NCBI GenBank assembly: GCA_963737145.1 | Contig: CAVTRO010000007.1 | Coordinates: 310,001 to 374,000, forward strand | Reading direction: 5' to 3' | DNA: 64,000 nt | Origin: AP-15 sp963737145 | GTDB taxonomy: Bacteria > Pseudomonadota > Alphaproteobacteria > ATCC43930 > CGMCC-115725 | Part shown: positions 35,815-45,004 of the stretch, in pieces | How positions within the stretch are numbered: the stretch's first letter is position 1 | How the letters are laid out: each line of letters begins with the position of its first letter | Program-made: the position numbers and the translations under genes | Notes under the pieces: generated by a model | The model's database searches: none | Seen by the model: only the letters and a program-made list of their open reading frames with translations | Told to the model about the DNA's origin: nothing

Positions 35815-36405
35815 ATGCTAGACGAACTTCACGAAGGCGAGCCGTTCACGCCTTTTCGGCGGTGGCTCGACGAAGCCTGGCGGAGCGAGCCGAATGCTCA
35901 TGCGATGACATTGGCGACCGCCACGGCGGAGGGCCGGCCGTCGGCGCGGGCGGTGCTGTTGAAGGGGCTAGATGACCGCGGGTTCGTATCCTACACCAAC
36001 CTCAAGAGTCGGAAATCGAAGGAGCTGCTGACCAACCCCCACGCCGCGCTGTGTTTTATCTGGAAGTCGCTGAACCGGCAGGTCCGCGTCGAGGGCCCCG
36101 TCGAATTGGTTACCGACGAGGAGGCCGACGAGTATTTCGCGAGCCGGCCGCGCGACAGTCAGATCGGCGCTTGGGCCTCGGATCAATCCCAGCCGCTCGC
36201 CAGCCGCGCCGAGCTCGAACGGCGCGTGGAGGAGTTCTCACGACGCTTTCCCGAAGGCGCTGTGCCGCGCCCGCCGCATTGGTCCGGCTTTCGCGTCGTG
36301 CCGGTTTCCATCGAATTCTGGCAGGAACGGCCCTTCCGGTTGCATGATAGGCTGTTGTTCGTTCGCGAAGGCGCAGAATGGCGACGGGAACGGCTGTTTC
36401 CTTGA
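35815..36405 (+). CDS. pdxH: Pyridoxamine/pyridoxine 5'-phosphate oxidase
   Basis: 196 aa, FMN-dependent oxidase making pyridoxal 5'-phosphate. Motifs: ATAEGRPSARAVLLKGLDDR, FVSYTNLKSRKSKELLTNPH (FMN site), RQVRVEGPVELV, SRPRDSQIGAWASDQSQPL and the C-terminal REGAEWRRERLFP, matching E. coli PdxH closely. ATG 35815 gives the family N-terminus; upstream lies the palindromic repeat. The following transporter gene overlaps its 3' end by 28 nt. Confidence 0.93.
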   Translation: MLDELHEGEPFTPFRRWLDEAWRSEPNAHAMTLATATAEGRPSARAVLLKGLDDRGFVSYTNLKSRKSKELLTNPHAALCFIWKSLNRQVRVEGPVELVTDEEADEYFASRPRDSQIGAWASDQSQPLASRAELERRVEEFSRRFPEGAVPRPPHWSGFRVVPVSIEFWQERPFRLHDRLLFVREGAEWRRERLFP

Positions 36406-37322
36406 TGCATGGGCCGGCGTCGGAGCGCCTGCGGCGGCTCGCGACCTATGCCTCGGTTGCAGTCGCGGCGGTCCTGATCGCGGCCAAGTTCGCGGCTTGG
36501 CTGGAAACAGGATCGGTCGCGCTGCTGTCGAGTTTGGTCGACTCGTTGCTCGATATTGTCGCCTCGCTCGTCAATTTGGTCGCGGTGCGGCATGCGATGA
36601 GCCCAGCCGACCGCGAGCATCGCTTCGGCCATGGCAAGGCCGAGCCGCTGGCGGTGCTCGGTCAATCGGCCTTTATTACCGGCAGCGCGATGCTGCTGCT
36701 CGCCGAGGCCGTGCGGCGTCTGATCTGGCCGGTTCCGGTCGACAACCCGCCGGCCGGCATTGTCGTCATGGTGTTTTCGATCATTGTAACGATCGGGCTG
36801 GTTACGTATCAGCGCCATGTCGTGCGGCGCACCGGCTCGATTGCGATCAGCGCCGACGAATTGCATTACCGCAGCGATATCATGTTGAATGTGAGCGTCA
36901 TTGCGGCGCTCGTACTGGGCAGTATCTTCGATTTTCCGCTGATCGACCCGCTGTTCGGCGCGGCGATCGGGATCTGGATCGTGTATTCCGCCGTGCGGCT
37001 GGCTCGCCTCTCATTGTTACAGTTGATGGATCACGAGCTGCCGGACGAGGAGCGCGAGAGGATCCGTGGAATTGCGCAATCGCATTCCGATGTGGTCGCC
37101 GCGCATGATCTGCGCACGCGGGTCGCCGGCCCGACGGCGTTCATCCAGATCCATATCGAAATGGATGGAGGGATGAGCCTCACCCGGGCGCACGAGATTT
37201 CCGACGAGGTCGAGGCCGAGCTGCGCGCCGCCTATCCCCACGCGGAAGTCATCATCCACCAGGATCCGGAGGGGATCGAGGAGCCGCGGTCCAGCTTTCC
37301 TCGACGGGTGGGCGCGCGATGA
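36378..37322 (+). CDS. Cation diffusion facilitator (FieF/YiiP-like) metal efflux transporter
   Basis: 314 aa. Six transmembrane helices followed by a cytoplasmic ferredoxin-like domain. The YiiP-type transport site is complete: DSLLD in TM2 (D-x3-D) and HYRSD in TM5 (H-x3-D). The C-terminal domain has AAHDLRTRVAGPTAFIQIHI and VIIHQDPEG with metal-binding His residues. Probably exports Zn2+ or Fe2+ in exchange for protons. ATG 36378 has GAAGG 6 nt upstream; ATG 36405 overlapping the pdxH stop (TGATG) is an alternative. Confidence 0.9.
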   Translation: MATGTAVSLMHGPASERLRRLATYASVAVAAVLIAAKFAAWLETGSVALLSSLVDSLLDIVASLVNLVAVRHAMSPADREHRFGHGKAEPLAVLGQSAFITGSAMLLLAEAVRRLIWPVPVDNPPAGIVVMVFSIIVTIGLVTYQRHVVRRTGSIAISADELHYRSDIMLNVSVIAALVLGSIFDFPLIDPLFGAAIGIWIVYSAVRLARLSLLQLMDHELPDEERERIRGIAQSHSDVVAAHDLRTRVAGPTAFIQIHIEMDGGMSLTRAHEISDEVEAELRAAYPHAEVIIHQDPEGIEEPRSSFPRRVGAR

Positions 37323-38057
37323 GCAGCCGAAGAAAGGTTTTGCTGTTGACCGGGGCGAGCCGCGGGATCGGACACGCCACGGGTGAAGCGCTTCAGCGAT
37401 GCGGAATGGCGGATCATCACCTGCTCACGGGAGGCGGTGCCGGAGGAGTGCAAGCGCGACTCGAACTGGACCCATCACATCACTGCCGATCTCGGCGACC
37501 CCGCGGATCTCGACCGCTTCGTCGCCGAGGCGGGCGAGTTGCTCGACGGGCCGTTGCACGCGCTCGTCAACAATGCCGGCGTATCGCCCAAATCTCCGAC
37601 CAAAGAACGGCTCGGGTGCCTCAACAGCGATATCGAAGCGTGGCATGAGGTCTTTCACCTGAACTTTTTTGTGCCGCTGATCCTGGCGCGCGCCTTCGCG
37701 ACAGCGCTGGCGCAGGGCAAGGGGGCGATCGTCAACGTCACCTCGATCGCCGGTCACGTCGTGCATCCGTTCGCGGGTTCGGCCTATGCCACATCGAAAG
37801 CGGCGCTGTCCGCATTGACGCGCGAGATGGCCGCCGAATTCGCCCGGCTCGGCATCCGGGTCAACGCCGTCGCTCCCGGCGAGATCAAGACCGCGATGCT
37901 GTCGCCGGACACCACTGTCTTGCTGCCGCGCATTCCGCTCAACCGGATCGGCGAGCCCGAAGACGTCGCGGGCACGATTTTTTTCCTATGCAGCGAGGAC
38001 GCCGCCTACGTCACCGCGACCGAGATCTTTGTTAACGGCGGCCAGCACATCTATTGA
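37319..38057 (+). pseudogene. SDR family oxidoreductase, one frameshift
   Basis: Short-chain dehydrogenase/reductase. The first frame gives MSSRRKVLLLTGASRGIGHA (TGxxxGxG cofactor motif). The sequence then reads GCCACGGGTGAAG where GCCACGGTGAAG would continue into VKRFSDAEWRIITCSREAVP. One extra G at about 37380-37384 shifts the frame. The rest is complete: ALVNNAGVSPKSP, VNVTSIAGHVVH with the Ser, YATSKAALSALTREMAAEFA (YxxxK) and EIFVNGGQHIY. Corrected length 245 aa. Substrate unknown. It overlaps the transporter stop by ATGA. All catalytic residues remain, so sequence error is likely. Confidence 0.85.
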
Positions 38058-38062
38058 GGTCG

Positions 38063-38434
38063 CTATTTATTGCAGTCGGTGGCCCGGACGATGCAGTCGC
38101 CCGCCTTGTCCTTGGTGCAGCTTTTCAGGGCATCGAGGCGGGCGGCTTCGCGGTCTTTACGCCAGGCGGCGCCGGCGTGCTTGCCGTCTTCGGTCGTCGC
38201 CAGCGCCCCGCACATCCGCGGACCGACCTTCCCCACGACCTTGCAACCGCTGGCGCCGCATTCGCCGAGTGCTACTTCCTCGGCGCGCTGCGGCGTCGGC
38301 TGGTTCCAGCTCGCGCCATACTTGCCGGTGGCCCTGTCCCATGCGATCGCGCCGTACCCGGCGGAAGCAGGCATCGCCGGAAGCAGCGTGTAACCGAAAG
38401 CCAGTAAGGCGACGACGACCCAGAGGCGGCGCAT
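38063..38434 (-). CDS. Secreted DUF4189 domain protein
   Basis: 123 aa. Signal peptide MRRLWVVVALLAFGYTLLPA (cleavage near ASA|GYG), then one DUF4189 domain: YGAIAWDRATGKYGASWNQP, a Cys-rich centre (ALGECGASGCKVV) and two more Cys near the end (SCTKDKAGDCIV), likely disulphides. Function unknown. Convergent with the SDR gene, 5 nt apart. Confidence 0.85.
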   Translation of the reverse strand: MRRLWVVVALLAFGYTLLPAMPASAGYGAIAWDRATGKYGASWNQPTPQRAEEVALGECGASGCKVVGKVGPRMCGALATTEDGKHAGAAWRKDREAARLDALKSCTKDKAGDCIVRATDCNK

Positions 38435-38493
38435 CGAAGTATTCTCCTTTGTGATCGCCTGGGGCGACGTGCCCCCGCCCCAGGGTCAGCGGC

Positions 38494-39114
38494 TCAGCGC
38501 AGCGGCGAGAAGGCGGCCGGGGCTACCAGCATGTTCTCCTGCTTGAGCATCATGCCGGGCTGACCGCCCTTGGGCGGCCAGATGCCCTTGGCTCTGGCTT
38601 CCTCGCGAATGCGGAAACGCTCGCCCGCATCCTTGTAAGCCCAGATATGGCACCATTTGTTGAGGCCGCCGAGCTCGGAATACCAGGCGCCGACCAGCGG
38701 CGAGAGCTTGGTGCGTTCGGCGATCTGCGTGCTCCAGCGGTCGATCGTGGCCGGAATGCCGCCCGGCTTGAAGGTATAGATGCGGATTTCGTAGAGATTG
38801 CCGAGCTGGCGCGGTTCGAGCTTTGGCGAGAACGGCGCCGGCAGGTAAACGTCGCTCTGCTGCTCGACGACGAATTCGCGGGTGTTGGGCGGCCAGCCTT
38901 GCAATTTGGTCGCCTCGGCCCGCAGCCGGGTGCGCTCTTCGAGGTTCTCGTAGGGCCAGACATGGATGACCCGGTTCAAGGGCCCCACTTCGGTGTGCTA
39001 GAAAGCGGCGAGCGGCGATACCTTCGCCCGCACCGGCAGCGCCTCGGCGAAACGTTCTTCGAAAGTCGCAACCGTGCCGGGCTGCAACGTATAGGTGCGC
39101 ATTTCGATGACCAT
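38494..39114 (-). pseudogene. NIPSNAP family protein with in-frame amber codon
   Basis: Two tandem NIPSNAP ferredoxin-like halves: MVIEMRTYTLQPGTVATFEE from ATG 39114, then GPLNRVIHVWPYENLEERTR; and the second half LYEIRIYTFKPGGIPATIDR with LNKWCHIWAYKDAGERFRIR. Codon 39 is TAG (38998-39000) inside AAF-stop-HTEVGPLN. The equivalent position in the second half is Tyr within GAWYSELGGLN and in relatives is usually Trp, so a TGG-to-TAG change is likely. Read through, it encodes 206 residues. Otherwise intact and in frame. The downstream part could be translated alone from 38988. Confidence 0.78.
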
Positions 39115-39257
39115 CGGGGTTCCTCCGTTTCGGGCTCAGCGGGATGACGCTAAACATTGAGAGTCACCTGTCAAGTGCGCCATGACCTCTGATCCTTGCG
39201 GGCGCCTGGGCTTTCTTGCCAATCTGGACGAGACCCGGTACGTTTTCGCCGCATTCG

Positions 39258-39334
39258 GTCCCCGTAGCTCAGGCGGATAGAGCAACAGTTTCCTAAACTG
39301 TGGGTCGCAGGTTCGAGTCCTGCCGGGGACGCCA
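39258..39334 (+). tRNA. tRNA-Arg (anticodon CCT)
   Basis: Acceptor stem GTCCCCG/CGGGGAC (39258-39264 with 39324-39330), discriminator G, encoded CCA to 39334. Anticodon arm ACAGT-TTCCTAA-ACTGT with CCT at 39292-39294, T-arm GCAGGTTCGAGTCCTGC. It reads AGG arginine codons. Confidence 0.95.
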
Positions 39335-39366
39335 TATTTCACAGGGTGATCCAGTCGGTAGGATCG

Positions 39367-40773
39367 ATGGACAAGAGAGAGTTCAGCGGGCGCGAGATCC
39401 TGGCCGGCAAGGCGCCGCAGGACGCGCCGGTCACGATCAAAGGCTGGGTGCGCACGCGGCGCGACTCGAAGGCGGGGATCTCGTTTGTGCACGTGTCCGA
39501 CGGGTCGGCGTTCCACCCCGTGCAGGTGGTCGCGCCGAACACCTTGCCCAATTACGACAGCGAGGTCCTGAAGCTAACGGCCGGCTGCGCAGTCGAGGCG
39601 ACGGGCGTCATCGTGCCGTCGCCGGCGAAAGGGCAGCCCTTCGAGATGCAGGCGAGCGCGCTGCGCGTGATCGGCTGGGTCGACGACCCGGACACCTACC
39701 CGATCCAGCCAAAGCCGCACACCTTGGAGTACCTGCGTGAAGTCGCCCATCTGCGGCCGCGCACGAATGTGATCGGCGCGGCGACGCGCGTGCGGCATAC
39801 GCTCGCGAAGGCGATCCACCGGTTTTTCGACGAGCACGGCTTTTTCTGGGTCAATACGCCTGTTATCACCGCCTCCGACGCGGAGGGCGCGGGGGCATTG
39901 TTCCGCGTCTCGACACTGGATGTCGCCAACCTGCCCCGCACCCCCGACGGCAAGGTCGATTTCGCGCAGGATTTCTTTGGCCGCGAGGCGTTCCTGACGG
40001 TGTCGGGCCAGCTCAATGTCGAGGCGTATTGCCTGGCGCTGACCAAGGTCTACACCTTCGGGCCGACATTCCGCGCCGAGAACTCGAACACCAGCCGCCA
40101 CCTCGCCGAGTTCTGGATGATCGAGCCGGAGATCGCGTTCGCCGACCTCGCGGACAATGCGGCATTGGCGGAGGCGTTATTGAAATACACCTTCGCGGCG
40201 TTGCTGAACGAAAGCCAGGAAGACCTCGCGTTCTTCGACCAGCGCATCGAGAAAGGGCTGGTCGCGAAACTCGAAGGGATCGTCGGCTCTGAATTCGTGC
40301 ATATGGATTACGGGGAGGCGATCCAAGTGCTCGAACACTCGAACGAGAAATTCGAATTCCCGGTCAACTGGGGCGTCGATCTGCAGTCGGAGCACGAGCG
40401 CTATCTGACCGAGAAATACGCGAAGAAACCGGTCATCGTGATGAACTACCCGAAGGCCATCAAAGCCTTCTACATGCGGGTGAACGACGACGGCCGGACA
40501 GTCGCGGCAATGGACGTATTGGCGCCGGGCATTGGCGAGATAATCGGCGGCAGTCAGCGCGAGGAGCGCCTCGAAATATTGGACCGCAATATGGCCGAGC
40601 GCGGCATCGACAAAGAGCATTACGCCTGGTACCGCGATCTGCGCCGCTACGGCACTGTGCCGCATGCCGGCTTCGGCCTCGGCTTCGAGCGCACCCTCGC
40701 CTATGTCACCGGCCTCGCCAATGTCCGCGACGCGATCCCCTTCCCGCGCACCCCCGGCAACGCGCGATATTGA
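39367..40773 (+). CDS. asnS: Asparaginyl-tRNA synthetase
   Basis: 468 aa, full-length class IIb synthetase. N-terminal OB-fold anticodon-binding domain (VTIKGWVRTRRDSKAGISFV), then the catalytic core with motif 2 TFRAENSNTSRHLAEFWMIE, MDYGEAIQVLEHSNEKFEFP, NYPKAIKAFYMRVNDDGRTV and motif 3 GFGLGFERTLAYVTGLANV. ATG 39367 gives the family start. This is the only intact copy. Fragments of divergent asnS copies follow within 8 kb (41131, 43941, 45341, 47931), and a tRNA-Arg gene lies 32 nt upstream. Confidence 0.97.
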   Translation: MDKREFSGREILAGKAPQDAPVTIKGWVRTRRDSKAGISFVHVSDGSAFHPVQVVAPNTLPNYDSEVLKLTAGCAVEATGVIVPSPAKGQPFEMQASALRVIGWVDDPDTYPIQPKPHTLEYLREVAHLRPRTNVIGAATRVRHTLAKAIHRFFDEHGFFWVNTPVITASDAEGAGALFRVSTLDVANLPRTPDGKVDFAQDFFGREAFLTVSGQLNVEAYCLALTKVYTFGPTFRAENSNTSRHLAEFWMIEPEIAFADLADNAALAEALLKYTFAALLNESQEDLAFFDQRIEKGLVAKLEGIVGSEFVHMDYGEAIQVLEHSNEKFEFPVNWGVDLQSEHERYLTEKYAKKPVIVMNYPKAIKAFYMRVNDDGRTVAAMDVLAPGIGEIIGGSQREERLEILDRNMAERGIDKEHYAWYRDLRRYGTVPHAGFGLGFERTLAYVTGLANVRDAIPFPRTPGNARY

Positions 40774-41130
40774 CGTACCCCGCCTCGGCGCTTGCCTTGA
40801 CACGCAGAGATTGGCACGGCGCCCAATGCGGCAGAATAACCGCCTCGTCAGGGCTAACCGGGCTGCGCAATCGCCGCCCGCCAAGTTTCCGAGCTGCCCG
40901 GCCGCGTTGCCCGACCCCCATTCATCAATCGGCCGCTGCTGTCGTCCATCTCTCCTGTTTCCCCTGTTTTATCAGGTCGAGATCAGGTATCGCTGCTCTC
41001 CTGCGCCCGGCCACATCAACGCCGGACAGGTTGATGAAGGCGCAGGGTACAACCACATTACGGCAATTGCGTGGTCGACATTGACGTTTTCACACCGACG
41101 GCCTGACCAATTCGCGGAATGGATCCGGAC
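40774..41130. other. Intergenic stretch between asnS and its first fragment
   Basis: About 360 nt with no supported gene, no clear hairpin and no obvious promoter. The last 25 nt or so may be a very degraded start of the asnS fragment. Confidence 0.5.
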
Positions 41131-41515
<385 letters not shown>

Positions 41516-41538
41516 GGCGCACCACTCGGCCGCAGGGT

Positions 41539-41577
41539 GTCGGTATATCTTACACAGGACTGATCCAAGACATATGG
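41539..41577 (+). repeat. Upstream repeat R1
   Basis: GTCGGTATATCTTACACAGG followed by ACTGATCCAAGACATATGG. First of three imperfect direct repeats about 206-207 nt apart upstream of the PEP-CTERM gene. Confidence 0.65.
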
Positions 41578-41744
41578 CCCGCGCGGCAGCCGCCGGAGCG
41601 GTAACGCATCGCTTCTCAGTTCTGTATCTCGCAGACTCTACCGTTAAGGTGGCAGACTCTATTATGCATGTTCCCCCTCGTGACCGCACAACCGGTGTTG
41701 TACCTCTATGGTAATGGTCGGGCGAGCCACGATGGCCCCCGTAT

Positions 41745-41783
41745 GTCGGTGTATTTTACACCGGACTGATCCCGGACAGATGG
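41745..41783 (+). repeat. Upstream repeat R2 with perfect dyad
   Basis: GTCGGTGTATTTTACACCGG followed by ACTGATCCCGGACAGATGG. Contains the dyad GGTGTA-TTT-TACACC at 41748-41762, an operator-like site. Starts 206 nt after R1. Confidence 0.7.
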
Positions 41784-41951
41784 GGCATCCGGTGGCTACG
41801 GGACAGGAGCGCAACAATATTTTAGACGGTACCTGCCGTTTTCGAAAAATACTAGCAACGCCATTACGTTTAGATCTTCGTTTTCGTTAGTCCACCACTA
41901 ATAGATGTACCTGAGTTTGGTTAAAGTGCGGCTCTCCGTCGCCGCATCTGT

Positions 41952-41992
41952 GTCGGCAAGATTTACACAGGCGCCGTTGGCAGGACATTTGG
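41952..41992 (+). repeat. Upstream repeat R3
   Basis: GTCGGCAAGATTTACACAGG followed by CGCCGTTGGCAGGACATTTGG. Starts 207 nt after R2, about 100 nt upstream of the candidate sigma-54 promoter. Confidence 0.6.
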
Positions 41993-42050
41993 CTCGCGCG
42001 CCAAGGGGAGGCTCTTTGGTTGGTAAAGACGGGTAAGGAGAAAATCGGAT

Positions 42051-42066
42051 TGGCATGGCTTTTGCT
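42051..42066 (+). promoter_or_regulatory. Candidate sigma-54 (-24/-12) promoter of the PEP-CTERM gene
   Basis: TGGCATGGCTTTTGCT matches the consensus TGGCACGNNNNTTGCW at all but one defined position (T for C). GG at 42052-42053 and GC at 42064-42065 are exactly 10 nt apart. Predicted transcription start is near 42077, giving a leader of about 105 nt to the ATG at 42182. PEP-CTERM genes in other bacteria have been linked to sigma-54 and the PrsK/PrsR system. Confidence 0.6.
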
Positions 42067-42181
42067 CTGTCAGCAAGGAAAGGCAAGTTTTTGAAGAGAG
42101 GGAGAGCTGAACCGAGCTAGCCCATAAACCGATGGCACCATGCGAGGTATTCAACTTTTTAAGGTGGGAGGACGGATCGCC

Positions 42182-44014
42182 ATGTCGAACCAATGGCTTT
42201 ACCCAGCAGCGGCAATGCTGTTCATCACAATCGTTCCTGATGCCGCGCGCAGTCAACAAGTGGTGCTTACTGATCCTTTCAGCATCCCGCTCACCTTCAA
42301 TTTTGATCAAAGCCTGTCCGGCGGTTTTTTTCAGCCACTGAATACGACCATCACTGATGTAGTTCCGGGTGCTTTTCCGGGGTTCAACAGCGGCGACCCT
42401 CGCCTCGGCGGTGCAGTGGGAACGCCGCTTTCGCAAACGATATCCGCCCAACTTTCAGCCAACGCTACGACTACTACAACAACTCTTGAAAATGTCGCTA
42501 ACTGCAACGTGTTCTTTCCATGCCCGACCGGCAGTGTCCTTCAGTCTGCCACACTTTCCGCCGCCAACGCGCAGTTGGGTCTGTCTGTAACCGCAAGTTC
42601 AGCCCCCCAATCCCTCAATTTGGCGGATCTGCCCCTCTTACAGCAAAGCACTGCGAGCTACACGTTCAACAATTCAACCGCAAACACCAGCGGAACAGCT
42701 GCCGCGCCTGGGAAATCCAACTTTGATCTCGCGCTTAATTTACAAGCTCCGAGCATAGTCAACAGAGAATATACAGAAGTGTCGGGCGCGTTCTCGGGAA
42801 CGCTTTCCGGCACTGTGCAGACCACGGTTCAGCTTGGGACGCCCACGCCAACACCGACCCCAACCCCAACACCGAATCCTACCCCGACACCAACCCCGAA
42901 CCCTACGCCGAGCCCGACCCCAACACCAAGCCCTACCCCGAATCCTGCGACACCACCAACGCCGACGCCGCCAACGCCGCCGTTATTACTGGCGCTTGGA
43001 CCGGCAGCATACGATACATTTCAAGGAATAGCGACATTCCTCAGCGACTATTCAAATGTCGCCCCGATAGGGGCTGCAGCCGGGATCGCCGCGAGCGCGC
43101 TTGTCGCCGGCGCTGCCGTTAGCCCAGTTGGGGTGCTGGCGCTGCCGGAAATCGCGGCTATAACACCGGCGCTTATCAATATAGAATCCGTTCTAATTAC
43201 CTTAGCCGGTATAGAAAGCCCCATCACCCCCTTCACCCTACCCTTCATCGATCCACCATTACCGTCCATTACACCGAGCGGGGTGATCTCGCCGCAGATT
43301 GCATCAGAGATCAATCAGACGATTGCTGACATTCAGCAGAGCGTATCGCTTATCAGTGAGATTCAGAATGACATCAACGGCGTCAACACAGCCGTGGCGA
43401 ATGGCGATGTTGCGACCGCAACCTCGCTAATCGCGCAGGCGCAAAGCGATCTGTTGTCATTCCAAACAACAGCGGCTGATATCAGCTCCTTGTTCACTCA
43501 GTTGGCGGCGGATCTCAGTGTCGCCGGCTTTCCCGAGTTTACGATTACCCCAACCGATGTGAGCGCCTATCTCAATGAGATCGAGACCAATGGCTTTCCT
43601 GCCGATGAGCTGCCGCTGTTCGCAGATCTGGGTCTCTCTTCGAGCGATATCGCCGCACTGTTGGCCGACCTGCAAGGAATTGATTTGGCAGACGTGCCCT
43701 TGTCCTTCTACGCATTTCTCGAGGACACGGCTCAGGTCTACGCCAATTTCGCCGCCGCGGCTTCCCAGGTACCGGAGCCTAATACCTTAGCGCTGCTCGG
43801 TGGCGGTCTAGTTGCCCTCATCTTCTTTCGTCGTCGCGCCGCGGCGATACGGCGTGCGGACGGAGGCTATTTTCAGAGGAGTACGCGCCTTGTAGCGGCC
43901 TCTTACGGCCCGGACTTTGCTACATCGCGGCGTTCGGCATCTGAATTTCTTGGCCGCGAGACGTTTTTGACGGTTTCGGGGCAACTCAGTCGAGGCCTAC
44001 TGCCTCGGCATTGA
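42182..44014 (+). CDS. PEP-CTERM sorting domain protein with Thr-Pro linker; 3' end fused to asnS debris
   Basis: 610 aa. Signal peptide (YPAAAMLFITIVPDAARS), a Ser/Thr/Asn-rich domain (about 25-215), a (TP)n/(NP) linker (42840-42985), then a mostly helical domain. At residues about 530-556 is a PEP-CTERM signal: VPEPNTLALLGGGLVALIFF followed by RRR, recognised and cleaved by an exosortase. The frame should end soon after, but it continues for about 50 residues into asnS fragment C (FLGRETFLTVSGQL), so the native stop seems lost. ATG 42182 is favoured by GGGAGG about 10 nt upstream. GC content is visibly lower than in neighbours, suggesting transfer. No exosortase gene is in the window. Confidence 0.82.
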   Translation: MSNQWLYPAAAMLFITIVPDAARSQQVVLTDPFSIPLTFNFDQSLSGGFFQPLNTTITDVVPGAFPGFNSGDPRLGGAVGTPLSQTISAQLSANATTTTTTLENVANCNVFFPCPTGSVLQSATLSAANAQLGLSVTASSAPQSLNLADLPLLQQSTASYTFNNSTANTSGTAAAPGKSNFDLALNLQAPSIVNREYTEVSGAFSGTLSGTVQTTVQLGTPTPTPTPTPTPNPTPTPTPNPTPSPTPTPSPTPNPATPPTPTPPTPPLLLALGPAAYDTFQGIATFLSDYSNVAPIGAAAGIAASALVAGAAVSPVGVLALPEIAAITPALINIESVLITLAGIESPITPFTLPFIDPPLPSITPSGVISPQIASEINQTIADIQQSVSLISEIQNDINGVNTAVANGDVATATSLIAQAQSDLLSFQTTAADISSLFTQLAADLSVAGFPEFTITPTDVSAYLNEIETNGFPADELPLFADLGLSSSDIAALLADLQGIDLADVPLSFYAFLEDTAQVYANFAAAASQVPEPNTLALLGGGLVALIFFRRRAAAIRRADGGYFQRSTRLVAASYGPDFATSRRSASEFLGRETFLTVSGQLSRGLLPRH

Positions 44015-44482
44015 CCAAGGTCTATACCTTCGGGCCGACCTTCCGCGCCGAGAACTCGAACACCAGCCGCCATCTCGCCGAGTTCTGGATGGTCGAGCCG
44101 GAGATCGCCTTCGCCGATCTTTCGGACAATGCGGCATTGGCGGAAGCGCTGCTGAAACACACCTTCGCGGCGTTGCTGGAGGACAGACAAGAAGACCTCG
44201 CCTTCTTCGACCAGCGCATCGAGAAGGGGCTGGTCGCGAAGCTCGAAGGGATTGTCGGTTCGGAATTCCGTGCATGTGGATTACGGCGAGGCAATCCAAG
44301 TGCTCGAGCGGGCGGGCGAACGAGCAATTCGAATTCCCGGTCCACCGGGGCGTCGACCTGCAGTCGGAGCACAAGCGCTACCTGACCGAAAAATACGCGA
44401 AGAAGCCGGCCATCGTGATGAGCTGCCCGAAGGGATCAAGGCTTCTACATGCAGCTCAACGACGACGGCCGCACGGTCGCGA
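43941..44482 (+). pseudogene. asnS fragment C (middle part, decayed)
   Basis: Covers AsnS residues about 201-378. An early frameshift separates FLGRETFLTVSGQL from TKVYTFGPTFRAENSNTSRH. The next 80 residues are intact (FWMVEPEIAFADLSDNAALA), then frameshifts occur after GIVGSEF and in the NYPK region. The stretch GTGCTCGAGCGGGCGGGCGA is shared with fragment D, whereas intact asnS encodes LEHSNE there. The 5' end is in frame with the PEP-CTERM gene. Confidence 0.9.
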
Positions 44483-44554
44483 CGTGGTGGAGCGTGGCCC
44501 ACAGAGAGCTGCGATTCTGCGCCATTCCGCGAAGCAGCACTGGCGACACTGCGA

Positions 44555-44992
44555 TCACTTGGCTCGTATTCCCATGCTCACCGGCAGGTCGAGAATCTTC
44601 CCGGCGTTGAGCAATGTCTTGTCGAGGCTATAGATCAGCGAAGCGCGATGATTGTTGGCGACCGCTAGGTGGAGGGCGTCTCCGGCACGTAATCTGGTTT
44701 CGAACCGGCTGAGATACCGCTTGGCCAGCGCGAAATCGTCGGCATTCGGCAGAAGGACGGAAAAGGATTCGTGCACCATGGCCTCAAACCGGGCATCGGC
44801 GCGCGTGGCCGCTTCGACGTCCAGTCCGCCCATCCGAACTTCCCGAGCGATCAGCGAGGAAAACTCGACCCGGGTCCAATGGCTGACGGTGAACTCCGCG
44901 GCGGGCAACTTTCGCACGAATGCGGCAATCTTGTCGCTGGTCGCCTCGGGAATAACGAGCGGCGCGAGAAAGCTCGTATCGAAATAAAGCAC
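44555..44992 (-). CDS. PIN-domain toxin (VapC-like)
   Basis: 145 aa. The PIN ribonuclease acidic residues are all present: Asp5 (MLYFDTSFLAP), Glu43 (TRVEFSSLIARE), Asp105 (RLRAGDALHLAVA) and Asp124 (IYSLDKTLL). Such toxins cut tRNA or rRNA when the antitoxin is degraded. The antitoxin gene lies 12 nt upstream on the same strand. The pair sits between asnS fragments C and D. Confidence 0.88.
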   Translation of the reverse strand: MLYFDTSFLAPLVIPEATSDKIAAFVRKLPAAEFTVSHWTRVEFSSLIAREVRMGGLDVEAATRADARFEAMVHESFSVLLPNADDFALAKRYLSRFETRLRAGDALHLAVANNHRASLIYSLDKTLLNAGKILDLPVSMGIRAK

Positions 44993-45004
44993 TCGGCTGC
45001 CGCC

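Noticed and set aside
39258..39334. tRNA-Arg as attachment site for an island covering 41-48 kb
   Set aside because: No second copy of the tRNA 3' end and no integrase were seen in the window; the repeated sequence is asnS, not the tRNA.
39136..39516. Minus-strand open frame over tRNA-Arg encoding GRTRTCDPQF-like peptide
   Set aside because: A well-known artefact of translating the antisense strand of a tRNA gene.
42840..42985. Short ACN/CCN-rich tandem repeats resembling a CRISPR or minisatellite
   Set aside because: They encode an in-frame Thr-Pro/Asn-Pro linker inside the PEP-CTERM protein; no regular spacers.
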